From NCBI GenBank assembly GCA_029204225.1, contig CM055097.1, forward strand, positions 34,162,804 through 34,226,803: a stretch of DNA of 64,000 nucleotides. Direction: 5' to 3'. The stretch comes from Diphasiastrum complanatum. Taxonomy: Eukaryota > Streptophyta > Lycopodiopsida > Lycopodiales > Lycopodiaceae. A program made the position numbers and the translations under genes. Positions within the stretch are counted from its first letter, which is position 1, and every line of letters begins with the position of its first letter. The notes under the pieces are model-generated. The model searched no databases and had not been told where the DNA came from. It worked only from the letters and a program-made list of their open reading frames with translations. This document shows, in pieces, positions 13,657-25,663 of the stretch.

Positions 13657-14139
13657 CAGTGTCGGGCGGGTATATAGGTGTCCGGCTAGTATTAGCAATG
13701 GTATCAACAATGGTATCATATAACATACCCCCCCGGTATATGATTTTGTGATACTACGGTCGATACTCGGCAAAAAAATTGAATTTTACATGGTATCAAT
13801 ACAATATCCATTTTTAGCTAGTTTCCAAAATTTACATATGTGATAAATATTATTCATGGTGTCCCAAAGTATTACTTTTAAAAAGGTCATGCTTTTCATT
13901 AAATGCATAACTTCTTTTATAAAATGGCTAGTTTTAAAAAAACGTTACATACTCATATCCGGGTTCACCCCTACAATACCCAATTCAGTTGATATCAACC
14001 ACCAATTACCACCAATTTACAAACATGATGATATTAATACCCAACTGGTATCAAAAAAATTTAAAAAGTATAATACCAAGACCCAATGATGGGTGGGTAT
14101 TGATATTTAAGAAGTATTATCAATACCCACCCATCACTG
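13657..14139. mobile_element. hAT-M: 483-bp non-autonomous hAT element (MITE)
   Basis: The left end reads CAGTGTCGGGCGGGTAT and the right end, reverse complemented, CAGTGATGGGTGGGTAT (14 of 17 identical). An exact 8-bp duplication GTTTTGTC flanks it at 13649-13656 and 14140-14147. CAGTG ends with 8-bp duplications are diagnostic of the hAT superfamily. There is no transposase; the interior is AT-rich with repeated GGTATCA words. The right 50 bp is itself an 18-bp perfect hairpin (14088-14105 with 14118-14135). Confidence 0.85.
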
Positions 14140-14147
14140 GTTTTGTC

Positions 14148-16830
14148 CCGTAGCCATGACAATGCATGTCTAAGCATTTTAGATGCTTTTATCACATAAT
14201 TGCAACACATCAATGAGCATGCCAAAAGGTGCCATTTGTTTTTGAATTCATAAAAATTCCACATCTAGAAATGATACTTTTACACATTTTATTTTGTGCA
14301 TTCACTTGCTCTCCAAACTTGAGTATCCTAAACTTGCAAAACATACTCACTCCTCTTATTTGTTTATGTGCTAGCTATACCTAGTGTAGAGGCTCAATAG
14401 AAATTAATATTATACTAGCACATAAGCAAAACACTCACATTCTCTCCTCAATTTTATGATTTTTAGGTTGTATTGCTATCTATACATATAATTAGGCAAG
14501 AAACGGTAATGCAATGAGTATACGATGCAAGTAGTTGATCTCAAAATGTTACTCCTATTCCATCAAGATCTAAAATGTGGAACTTGGAGCTTTATAATAC
14601 ACCAAACTTACAATAGGGGCAACACGCTTGACCTACCGACCTCAATCTAGGACACACACAATGTGAAACATGATTGTCATGAGTCTTTCTACCAGCTGAA
14701 TGATGATACAATAAAACACATAAGCATGAGTGCGAAGGAGGAACATTATCCAACACAATGTCGTAGAAATATTTCGACATTTACCAAATTAAGATATTTG
14801 TCATACAACACACTACCAGAATATTTTCGTAAGTATGAACATCATTTTAACAATTTGTAACAGTTTGTTAAGCTGTTGGCAAAAGTCAGATGGCTAGCAT
14901 GGATATCTTTCAGTACCATGAGACACCTTTTGTACGATTCATTCGTAGTTCTGATTTGAATGGCTGTCTTTTGATAATAATAAAGATACTTCTTAACCAG
15001 CACGACATTGAGATGGAGTTCGTCTTCAATAACAATTGAATTTAGACATCTCAGATTTCTGTCATTTATTTTGTTGCAACAACCTCCTTTTCAAGCAATT
15101 TTCTGCCTTTAAAAGTTTCAAAAACAACAACGCTAGAATGAGCCATCTTTCAAGAACTCAGTATGTGAAGCAGTAGGGTCATCTATATAAACAAAAGCCA
15201 TGATGACGAATATAAAACAACCAATGCGCGTCTCAATTTGCAACCATCTTGAGGTTGTAGATTTCTGAGAATAAAACATTTGTGAGTTGAAGATTTGTGA
15301 AAATAAAACATGTGAGTCAAGTATAAAGCGGAAATTAACAAGAAGCTTTGATAGATTGAAGATCTACTGAAGATAAGAAAATCTTCCCAAATTTTTGTTT
15401 GAGAAGCACTTGACACACAATTTCTTACAAGCATCACTTCTGTTTACTTAAAAGGTGAAGTTTGTATAGACAGCCATGCTTCTTTGAAGCACAGTAACTT
15501 ATATTTGAAAATTGCTGGAACAATTATAACTCCCTAAGGGCCCTTAGGGCCTAATACCTTCTAAACTCCCATAGAAGTATTATGGATTTGGTAAAACAAT
15601 GTATAAGCAACCAAGAATAAGCAGATGCATAAGAACACTTTAATGAAGACCTTTTTTAGTCTTTGTTGGAGACTTCCAATCCAAAATTACCAATAATTAC
15701 ACAAGCTAGCTATGGAAGATTTTTGCTGTCAAGCATATTCAACAAAAAAGCAACTACTTGCCACTATAGCCATTCAATGGCTGTGCTTGCATAAAACCCT
15801 AGCAAACTAGCTTGGAGCCCATTTAGGTGAGATAACCAGTTCTGTTAACACAATCTCTCTAACAATGCTTCTCTTAGGAGATGAAGAATACCCTTGATCT
15901 TCTTGGTATAACCTACCAGTTAAAAACCCCTGCAATACAGCAATCAAAAACCGAGGTTAGCAAATCAATCTCAGTTGAGCATTGTTTGCAACAAAACTCC
16001 TGGTGCCTAACCAGGTTACAAATCAAACTCAAACCCGTGTCTATCCATTTCTTCCAATGAAATCCAACCAACCACTGATAAAACCACACCCAAGTAAGTA
16101 AGACCTATCTCATGCAGAACTTCTTTGTTTTGGGACATAATTATAACGGTGCCTCGAAACAGAAAATGTTTACAGATTGTCGCTACAAAACCCAATCTTA
16201 TGGAGGGAAAAAATTCCCAGACATGTTACGCCTTTTCGACTCTGCAAGTTCTCTAATTCAGGCATTAACAGAACAATTTCCTCCAAAATCTCTCTTCAGA
16301 AAATTTGATTGAAAGTCCAGATGCAGAGAGGTCTACAACTCAGTGGATTTTCTAGTCTGCGACGAAGTTGTTCCACAGGAACCAAAGCCAGAAGCCTCAA
16401 TTTACAGTGAAAAAGTTGAGCATAGGCAATAAATGGATACTCGATAGGCTGAGCTTCTTTTCAGAAGAAATCCAAAAACTTGATGACAACGAGTATGTCA
16501 AGTCCATGATACTTGCATAAGCTGCCCACAACACCACCACAAAAGAAATATTTGCCTGCTTATCAGTAGTATTTGGGGATGGTAATAGAATAAGCTTAGG
16601 TCGTTGAAAAGCATGAGTTAGTATCAAAAGAGAACATACACAAATTCATAAGCTGAACTAAGGGCTAAGATGCACTGATGTAGTAGCTCAATATTGGTCT
16701 CCTTTAAATTTATTTGCAACTCAATTTTACATCCATGTCTCATGATTCTAATTACCAGTCTTCCCTCGCATTTATACTCACCTTGCTTATAGTTTTTTGT
16801 CAGTGTACAGATTTGGACACTTCACAGGTT
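14148..16830. other. Stretch without a recognised gene
   Basis: AT-rich; only short open frames with no recognisable motifs. No LTR pair or terminal repeat was found. Confidence 0.5.
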
Positions 16831-17067
16831 GAGATCCTGAATACCGAAAGGAATCAAATTTGCCAGAGTCCACATTGAGGCGCTGCCTTTAAGAGGACCT
16901 GCAAGTTGACTGACTCCTAATCGCCTACATTTGATAATTTTGATTAAAGTCCAGTTCAATGGCTACAGTTGGAGAGCTGATAGGATCCTAAATATAAGAG
17001 GGAACTGATTTACCAAGAGAGTCCACGCTGAGGCGCCTTTGAGATGGCCTACAAGTTGACCATTGCC
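16831..17067. repeat. Diverged tandem duplication, about 90 bp, offset 150 bp
   Basis: The block near 16831-16917 (with CAGAGTCCACATTGAGGCGC) recurs in altered form near 16981-17067 (with GAGAGTCCACGCTGAGGCGC). Shortly after, near 17147, comes ATGGCATCAGAGTGATC, which resembles a degenerate copia PBS, so this may be the LTR edge of an old element. Confidence 0.45.
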
Positions 17068-17516
17068 AGGACCTGATCTAGGAGTCATGTCATGTGATTA
17101 AAAGATATCGGGTTGTGCTTATTAAAAGGCTGAAGTTTGTTACGTATGGCATCAGAGTGATCTATTCTTATCCCTGATGGGTGTACTAACCTTTGCTTGA
17201 ACTCTCGTAGGGAGATTAGATTCCGCTCAAGAAACATTCATTGAGCTGATAGGTGGAGTCGTTTCTCAAAAGACCATCCAACGCTTATTGCAGGAGGAAA
17301 AGCAATGCTCTCAAATGCACTTGAGACATGATGGAAAAATGAGTACGTTTCGACCGTGCACATTTCGTGAAGGGCCCATTTACGTTGTCTAAACTATATT
17401 ACATCAAGTAAAAAGATACTAAGGGACACACCTTTCTATTACATGTATCATCCTTCTCACCTGTGAGACGTAGATTCTGGAATAGGAGACTCGTTGGTGC
17501 TCTCTCTCTCTCTCAA
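17068..17516. other. Stretch without a recognised gene
   Basis: Contains the PBS-like sequence near 17147 and a (TC)n tract at about 17499-17512. Nothing else supported. Confidence 0.4.
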
Positions 17517-17905
17517 CTAGAGAGAAGGTCTCCTCAAATTCTGAAGTTCCAATTTTAGGAATTGGTTTTTAGAAACCAGTCAACAAAATATTCATAAACA
17601 TATTAAAAGAAATACAAAGCTTATCAAAGAAATAATTCCTAATACGACTCCATTCAACCATAAAGCATTCAATCATAAGACATGATGAGGGGTCAAGATG
17701 GGGACCCCTCCCCCGAAGGATTCCTTTATATTATGCAAGATCAATTGGCCCTCGGCCAATTACATATACAGAAGATAGAATGGTTTAATAGTCTCTTGAA
17801 GTCTTTATAACATTTGGGTTGCAAAAAGATTAGATCCTAAAGAATCCCATAATCTTAAAAAAAGGATTAAAACTTTTTCCAAATACATGCAAAAGTATGG
17901 ACATC
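17517..17905 (-). repeat. Inverted fragment of a family-B gypsy LTR
   Basis: Matches the last about 370 bp of the Gyp-B LTR in reverse orientation. With the adjacent forward LTR (17906-18466) it forms a long inverted repeat: arms at about 17527-17893 and 18097-18463. It stops just short of the LTR terminus and has no PBS beside it. Confidence 0.85.
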
Positions 17906-18466
17906 AAAATATGGAAATCTATGTCAAATGTTTATGCATGCTTTTCCGTTCATGTTTAAGCATTTGCATGTCATGGAAATCCATGTCAAATGTCTATGCA
18001 TGCTCTTTCATTGATGTTTAAACATTTGCATGTCTAGGGACCCCATGTCCAATGACCATGCATGTTCTTATTTTGATGTTCATACTTTTGCATGTATTTG
18101 AAAACAAGTTCTAATCCCTTTTTTAAGATTATGGGATTCTTTAGGATCTAATCTTTTTGCAACTTAAATGATGTAAAGACTTCAAGAAACTATTACACCA
18201 TTCTATCCTTTGTATATGTAATTGGCCGAGGGCCAATTGATCTTGCATAATATAAAAAAATCCTTCGGGGGTTCCATCTTGACCCCTCATCATGTCTTAT
18301 GATTGAATGCTTTATGGTTGAATGGAGTTGTATTAGGAGTTACTTCTTTGATAAGCTTTGTATTTCCTTTTGATATGTTTATGAATATTTTGTTGACCTG
18401 TTTTTAAAGACCAATTCTTGAAATTGGAACTTTAGAATTTTAGGAGATCTTTCCTTCTAGTTCACA
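17906..18466 (+). repeat. Gyp-B1 5' LTR (3' portion only)
   Basis: Contains three degenerate 62-bp tandem units (17906-18092) rich in GCATGC and CATTTGCATG, then the LTR tail ending GTTCACA. The PBS TGGTATCAGAGCC starts at 18471, after a 4-nt gap. Confidence 0.85.
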
Positions 18467-18837
18467 GTTTTGGTATCAGAGCCAAGGATTACTATTCTCT
18501 TTGATTTTTATGTGAACTTGTTGTGACGGCCTTGTATGTTCATGCATGAACTAAATGCCAACACACAGAACTTTGCATGTTTATTTTCAAATTGACTTTC
18601 CTTCCGCTCGAATCTCCTTCTTTTTTCAAGATCTCTTCAATACAAGAGCTAATAGACTCCATTTGGGGGATCTTTGAGAATTAGATCTCCAAATTGCTTT
18701 TTATTTGAGACAATACTCTACAAATTCGAGCTTCTATCTTTCTTTTTGGAGATTGGCATTTTTTTGAATCACAAGTCTATTCGTACGTTTGGCCTTGGGT
18801 TTGTGTATTTCAGGTGAATTCCAAAACTCCAATCAAG

Positions 18838-19566
18838 ATGGATAGCTTCTCACGAGGCTCCTCAAGTTCCTCTCCATCCTTGTCGTCATCACCTCATGCT
18901 TCCTCCAAGTCAACTTCCTCTTCTTAATCTAGGAAAAGGAGGTTTGCTAAGATTGACAACAAACTTTTCAAGTTTTCTAAGTTCGATGGAGATGCTAATA
19001 ATGTAGAGAGTTTGCTTGCTTGGATTCGAAATCTTGATACCTTCTTTGAAAAAAGTAGATATTCAAATCATTCAAAGATTCATTTTGCAACCTTGCATTT
19101 AGATAAGTATGAATCACTTTGGTGGGCAGCCATAAAATCAAATCACGAAGCTGCATCCACTTGGCATAGCTTTAAAAAATAAATTAAAGCTCACTTTTTG
19201 CCAAAGGAATATAAGAAAGATACTTTAGCTTCTTGGGATATCTCTAGAGAAAAGCAGAATGAGAAAGTAGTTGAGTATGTTAGGAGATTTTAGGAGTTGC
19301 TTTTGAAAGTTCAAACCTTGCATTCAATTTCCAAGAAAGAACAAAAGAGAAAATTTTATTCGGGTTTGCATAGAAATATACAATATGGCTTAGATCTCGT
19401 ACATGCTGATATTTTAGAACAAGTCATATACTATGCTACCAGGATTGAGCTGCAGGATAATTCGAAATGGAGGCGGGAACAAAAGGAAGGAACCTCCCAC
19501 AACTCCAAACCCAGAAGAAAAGACTCAACGCGTTTCCAAGGAACTATGCCAAAGCTTCAAGTGTAG
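18838..19566 (+). pseudogene. gag: Gyp-B1 gag (broken)
   Basis: Starts at the ATG at 18838 with a serine-rich N-terminus; the retrotransposon gag (capsid-like) domain follows. In-frame stops occur where the Gyp-B2 copy has CGA (Arg) near 18927 and CAA (Gln) near 19180. A TAG near 19291 is shared by both copies. The frame ends at 19564-19566 while the protease frame is already open. Confidence 0.85.
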
Positions 19567-22521
19567 ACAAAGGAAAGCAGGTGGCCGTACAAAGCATTGA
19601 AGATACTCAAACTCATGACCTTCTCAAATCATGGGAACAAGTCCATAACAAAATTTGTCTAATTCTTTTTTATGCAGGCTCTTCTCATAATTTCATCTCT
19701 TTTAAGTTAGCACAAGAGATAGGAGTTGGTTCTTTTACCGAATCTATGCTTAAGGCTAAAGGTGCTTGTGTTGATGGTGAATATGATAGACATTATTCAT
19801 GGAAGTTCCATACCCAATAGACCTCCCTATAGGGTAAGCCATTCTCAACAACAAGAAATTTCTAAACAAATTAATGACTTGTTAGAGAAAGGCCTTATAA
19901 AACTCAGTAGTTCCCCCTATTGCTCTCCTATACTTTTGGTTAAAAAGAAAGATGGGAGCTTTAGGATGTATGTGGACTATCGTGCTTTAAACAAGATTAC
20001 AGTTAAGAACCGTTTTCCTATCCCAAGAATAGATGACATTATGGATAGGATAAATGGACCTTGTATCTTTAGTAGAATAGATTTAACAAGTGGATACCAC
20101 CAAATCCGAGTAGTACCTGAAGATGTCCATAAAACTGCTTTCAGGACTAATGGCCTTTATGAGTTTTTAGTGGTTCCATTTGGTCTTGCCAATGCTCCCA
20201 CAACATTCAATAGAATGATGGAACCAGTTTTTTGACCCCATAGACGTTTTGTAAGAACATTCTTTAATGATATCTTAGTCTTTAGTGCAAATGAAGAAGA
20301 ATATATAAGACATCTAGATATCGTCTTTAGAACCCTACAAAAAAACTCACTTCTCATTAAAAAGAAAGAAAAATGAATTCTTCCTAGACAAGATACACTT
20401 CTTAGGACATGATTTCTAAGGAGGGAATCCAAATGGACCCTTCAAAGATAAAAGCCATTCAAGATTGGCCTAAACCAAGAAATATTCATGATGTTCGGTC
20501 TTTCCTAGGCTTATGTTCCTATGATAGAAAGTTCATTCGCCATTTTGCTCATATACCCTCACCACTCCATGAACTCACAAAAAAAAGGATAAAATTCCTT
20601 TGATACAAGAAAGAGCAACATGCCTTTGATACTTTAAAGCATGTCCTCTTACCACCGGACCTGTCCTTATCATTCCCAACCTTCATAAGGCTTTCTTTGT
20701 GGAAATAGACGCAAGTTTTGATTGTATTGGAGCAGTCCTAAACCAAGAAGGTCATGTCATAGCCTATGAAAGTAGAAGACTTCAAGGGACAGAAGTACAG
20801 TATGACATATATGAAAAAGAACTTTCAGTTGTTTTACATGCCCTTCAGTTATGGAAGCACTACCTCTTAGGAAATGATTTCTTGGTTAAAACAAATCATC
20901 AAAGCCTTAGATACTTTTTGACTCAACAACTTATTCGAGAAAACCATCTAAAATAGGCCCTATCTTAGTACCTTCCATTTTCAGTTGATTCATCATCCAG
21001 GAAAGAATAATAAGGTCGTCGATGCATTATCAAGAATACCCAAAATCAACCATATTTTCATAGCATATCATGAAGACTTCATTTCCATAAAAGGTATGTA
21101 TGCTAGTGATTTAGACTTCAAACATATCTTTGGAACACTTGTGAAGAATCAAAGCCATAAAGACTATGTCTTAAAAGAAGGATATTTATTCAAAGGAGAT
21201 AAGCTATGTATTCCCATGGCCTTTAGAACCAAGATCCTTCAAGAAACCCATAATCCACCTTATGTGCGACATAGAGGAATACCTTCTACTCTTGAAGCTT
21301 TAAAAAGATTCTTTTATTGGTCTACCATGCATCGAGACACAAGACATTATGTAAATGCATGTTTATTATGTCAACATAATAAGGACGAGCGAGGATTAAA
21401 GACTCCAGGATTACTTCATCCATTGCCTATTCCTGAATCTCCCTAGGAACATATTACTATGGACTTTGTCTCTAGGCTACCTAGAACCAAAAATGGAAAT
21501 GAAATGATTTGGACTGTCATTGATAGATTCAGCAAACAAGCTCATTTTATTCCTTGTAAGAAAAAGCTTAAAGGACCTAAAGCTGCTCATTTATTTATCC
21601 GTCATATCTTTAGGCTTCATGGTTTGCCTAAAAGTATAGTACCTGATCGAGATACAAGATTCACCAATAACTTTTGGAGAGCCCTTTTTGACAACCTGGG
21701 AACAACTCTCAAATTTTCTTCTTCCTTCCACCCTCAAACCGATGGTCAAAGTGAGATTACCAATAGAACCATCATAGACTTGTTAAGAAGTTATGTAAGT
21801 GATCAAAAGATTCAATGGGAACACTATCTTCCTATTCTAGAATTTGCTTACAATAATACAGTTCATTCTTTTACTTGTAAGGCACCTTGTGAAGTAATGT
21901 ATGGAAAACTTATCTTGCCTTCTATGTTGAAAATTAAATAAAAGATTTTTGTCTCAAATGAATTTGTGCAGGATTATCAAGATAACATTTTCGAAGGTTC
22001 AACAATCCATCGCTAAGGCACAACAAAAACAACAAAAGAGCGCAAATATGCGTCGGAGGGCAATCAAGTACGAAAAAGCGAAACTAGTTCTCCTAAAATT
22101 TGAGAAGAAAAGGCTCGGGAAAAAGAAGGGCAATATGAAACTATACTTAAAGCTAGCCCAAAAGTACTATGGACCTTTCAAAGTCAAGAAAGTAATCAAT
22201 GAAGCTACATGTGAACTTGACTTACCTCTTACTTGGAAAATCCATGACAAATTCCATGTAAGCTTACTAAAGAAATTCCATGGTCCAATACCTGAAGGAC
22301 TCACAGATTTCGAACCTCCAAAAGTTCAAGGAACCGAAGAAATCCTTCAACTTGAGCAGATCTCAATGCATAAGCCCAGAACTGGAAAAAAGAGATTAAC
22401 TTCTACATTATATCTCCTCAAGTCTAAAAACTATCCTACTACGGATGCAAGATGGATGAAAGAAGAATTCTTCCAAGAATATCCAAAAAATTTGAATTGT
22501 TATATGAGAAATGTCCGTTGA
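19467..22521 (+). pseudogene. pol: Gyp-B1 pol: protease, RT, RNase H, integrase (broken)
   Basis: Protease: the catalytic Asp of the DAG motif is Tyr (LFYAGSSHNF); Gyp-B2 keeps Asp. A deletion then joins protease to [22 protein letters not shown] and GYHQIRV are clear, but the catalytic pair reads FFNDILVFS instead of FFDDILVFS. RNase H begins near 20700. Integrase keeps a zinc-binding region (ACLLCQHNK) and D, D and E motifs (MDFVSRLP, PDRDTRF, GQSEITNRT). The tail resembles a degenerate chromodomain region. Several stops and frameshifts make it non-functional. Confidence 0.9.
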
Positions 22522-22547
22522 GGACAACGCTTTATGCGTCAGAGAGT

Positions 22548-23637
22548 TGTAAATTGTATAAACAAAATGCCCAATGAATAAAGGCTATCCTATCTTCCAT
22601 TCTTTTTGTATGAAACATATTTGAATCTTAAATCACGCCTATGCACAATAAATTGGGCGAAGGTTCTTTTTCCATATTTTTAGGGTTTTTGATAATTTTT
22701 TGATGTTTTTTTATGGCTTTTCTGATATTTTTGCAAATCTGCTGGGAATTAATCTTCGCCCTTCAATAGAAAGGATTTGTAAGTGAAACCGAAGCTTTCT
22801 GCAACTCGGCGAAGGATTCCTAGAAGAGGGTAAAAAGTTATCAGATCTGATGATGATTTTGTCTCCTTTTTGTTCGAATCTAGCAAAAATGATCGATTTT
22901 TGTTGTTTTTTGTGATTTCTCAAATCCAAATGGATTTTAAGAATTGTGATCTGAATAGCTTTCTCTGCTCAACAATCAGATTAGATTTCAAACAAGAAGA
23001 TCCACTCAAATCAAGCAAAATCACCTAAAATTTAATCCTAAAATGCAATCTTAACTCTATCCATGCCAAAACAAGATGCCTAATGTAAGCTAAGATCCAT
23101 CCAACATGCTGCAATATTAACAGTTTGATGTGCAAGTTCTACAAGTAGAATCTTAAGATGAGCCATTTATTTTAAATGGTATGTTATGACACCTAACCTT
23201 TTCTTTAAGGGTATGTACAGGTACTTAAAAGAGTGCTTGAAAAATGAATTGAAAAGCTTTTTACAACTTAAGATGGTACCTGAAGAAGGCTTTTTCCAAA
23301 GTCTATATAGAAGGCTGAAACTTGGAGCTATGGCATAAGAAGGTTATGCCAAACTTGGATTGGAAAGCTTTTGGGATCACCAACACACACTCTCTCTCTC
23401 TCACTTTTATCCACTTCTAATTTTGTTAGTTTATATTCATGCATGCTTGTAAATTTGGTGTTCTAAGCTTATGCATGTGTATGGAATGACGTCTAATCTA
23501 TGGTATGCTTATGAATTTGATATGCATGTGTATGAATGGTTGTCTAGTACCTTTTGCATGTCATGGAAATCCATGTCAAATGTCTATGCATGCTCTTTCG
23601 TTGATGTTTAAGCATTTGCATGTCAAGGTACTTCTGC
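22548..23637 (+). repeat. Gyp-B1 3' LTR (5' portion, with a replaced segment)
   Basis: Begins TGTAAATTG after a purine-rich CAGAGAG and matches Gyp-B2's LTR, except that 22631-23118 (about 488 bp) replaces an unrelated 86-bp segment of Gyp-B2. It stops in the first 62-bp repeat unit at the junction with Gyp-B2. Confidence 0.8.
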
Positions 23638-23750
23638 CCCTTGAAGTCTTCTACTCTCATAGGCTACGGCATGACCACCTTGGTTTAGGACTGCTCCAAT
23701 ACAATCAAAACTTGCATCTACTTCCACAAAGAAAGGCTTATCAAGGTTGG
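23638..23750 (-). pseudogene. Gyp-B2 RNase H fragment
   Basis: Reverse complement of the RNase H start seen in Gyp-B1 at 20680-20795 (IDASFDCIGAVLNQ in Gyp-B1). It continues the reading of Gyp-B2 pol after Gyp-C1, with about 35 bp of target sequence missing between the two pieces. Confidence 0.85.
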
Positions 23751-24104
23751 TGTAATAGATCCTAACATCACAGTAGGGCAAACGCTAACTGATCCTCCCA
23801 GCCTTGCCTACTCCCTGATATGGAGCAAGCCCCTCCTAGCCCAGTGTCCTGGTAGCATGCATACTGCCAAGTGTCGGCCACGTGGCTCTGTCCTAGCCGA
23901 CTGCACGTCGGGACCCAACGTGGGGCCCTATCTTGCTGACAAGGTCCCTAGGCTGTGTTAGGCCCGCCATGGCTATGGACTGTGCCGGGGCACACTACTC
24001 ACACTGTCTTGCCCTATTGGTCGTGTACACTGGGCACAACCATGACTGTGGTATCTGACCTCCTGTGTTCTCTAGGGTTCGGCACTGGTTACGTGCTCGT
24101 AACA
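23751..24104 (-). repeat. Gyp-C1 3' LTR
   Basis: 354 bp, TGTTACGAGC to CTATTACA in minus orientation, preceded by the PPT at 24105-24120 (a run of G and A). Confidence 0.85.
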
Positions 24105-24115
24105 CTCCCTCCCCC

Positions 24116-25450
24116 TTAAGAACCGTCTTGGTCCTCTAAGACAAAGTAAAAAAAAATCTTGCGAAGGACACTGCCTCTTTCCCAAGTGGCATTCTCAACA
24201 GGCTGAGCATTCCACTTGATTAGGTATTCTTTGTATAGAGTATGACGAGTCTGCGTCTCTCTATTGTCAAGAATCTCCTCTAGTTCATGTGGAGGTTGCT
24301 GAGAATCCAATGGGAGAACTAGAACATTGTCCCCTACCAAATTTTTTGAACTGGCTAAGGCTTTTCGTAACTGACTTACATGAAAAACTAGAAAAACCTT
24401 ATTGTTGTGTGGAAGTTCTAGTTCGTAGGTGACCTCGCCTAGTCTCCTACTGATGGTACAGGGATCACAATACCTAGGAGACAGCTTAGCAAACACTCCT
24501 GATTTGAGGGTTTTAGAGTCAACTGGGACTCTCAAGTAGACGTTCTCACCAGCGAAGAACTGCACATCCCGTCTGCGTGGATCTGAATAATGTCTGGCTC
24601 GATCCTGGGATTGCCTGATGCTACGCTTAGCATGTTCTATCATCTGGTTTAGGTCTTCTAAAAAGTTTCTAGCTGCTTCAACTTTTTCTTATTTAAACCC
24701 TACAGATGTGGGTGAGCGTGGCTGAAAACCGTACATCAGCATAAATGGGCTGCATTTCGTAGTTGAATGTTTGGTATTGTTGTAAGCAAACTCTAATATC
24801 GAGAGATACTCCTCCCAATTAGTCTGCTTCTTGCTGACGTATGCGCAAAGCATATCCTCCAGCACCTGATGTACCCTCTCTGTTTGACCGTTTGTCTGTG
24901 GATGGTCGGTGGTACTCATATTAAGTTTAGTATGGAGATGATGGAATACTGCCCTCCAAAAATTTCCATTAAACTTAATGTCCCGGTCGCTGACTATGCC
25001 GGAAGGTAGACCGTACAATTTAAATAGCCCCTCTACAAACAACCTCGCTAACTCGGGAGCTCTAACGGTTGTTTTGGTCGGAATAAAATGAGCCATTTTG
25101 GTCAAATGGTCAACTGTGACCCATATAGCGTCATTACCCTTTTGGGTTTTAAGCAGGCCTACAATAAAATCCATAAAGATACTCTCCCATTTACCAACTC
25201 GTCTATCTAAAGGCTGTAACAACCCTCCTGCCTTTGAACGCTCTGCTTTATTTACTTGACATTTCTGGCAACTGGTTACACATTGTTGGACGTCCTTTTT
25301 CATACTGGGCCAGAAAAATTGCCTACAAAGAAGCTCATAGGTCTTCTAAATGCCTGGGTGCCCCGCACTAGGATTGTCATGACACTCATATAGGACCTGC
25401 TGCCTATAATCCTCTGAATTGGGGACACATACTCTATCTCTATAGAGCAG
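24116..25450 (-). pseudogene. pol: Gyp-C1 integrase and chromodomain (broken)
   Basis: The integrase zinc region includes CQKCQVNKAERS; the catalytic motifs read MDFIVGL, SDRDIKF and NGQTERV (Asp, Asp, Glu all kept). A stop near 24690 sits where the Gyp-C2 copy has Gln. The C-terminus holds a chromodomain, with EEILDNRETQTR and YLIKWNAQPVENATWE at about 24180-24290. Chromodomain integrases (chromoviruses) target insertion to chromatin carrying particular histone marks; that role is known for the family and not shown here. Confidence 0.85.
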
Positions 25451-25663
25451 ATACTCATCCTGAATGGAATATTGTTTCCATTTGAATCCTTGAGTCAACT
25501 GACCCTCAACCACTGGGGTTTTCTTGGGTAATACAGGCTCAGAATTCTCAACGTAATCTGACGTATACTCGGACTCATCATCATCCTCAACGGAAGCTGC
25601 CGTATTCTTGGATGAACTGGCACCACCCCCGAGAACTGGTCCTGGAGTCTATAACTGTCTGCT
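25451..25663 (-). pseudogene. Gyp-C1 linker between RNase H and integrase
   Basis: Low-similarity region between the RNase H frame and the integrase zinc domain, with stops and frameshifts. No motifs. Confidence 0.5.

Larger units (their letters stand above)
17906..23637 (+). mobile_element. Gyp-B1: Ty3/gypsy element, truncated at both LTRs
   Basis: Plus-strand order: 5' LTR fragment, PBS, gag, protease, RT, RNase H, integrase, 3' LTR fragment. It belongs to the same family as Gyp-B2 at 33750-38101. Both LTRs end inside the same 62-bp repeat of the LTR. The coding region has many stops, an internal deletion of roughly 0.5 kb between protease and RT, and lost catalytic residues. Confidence 0.9.
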
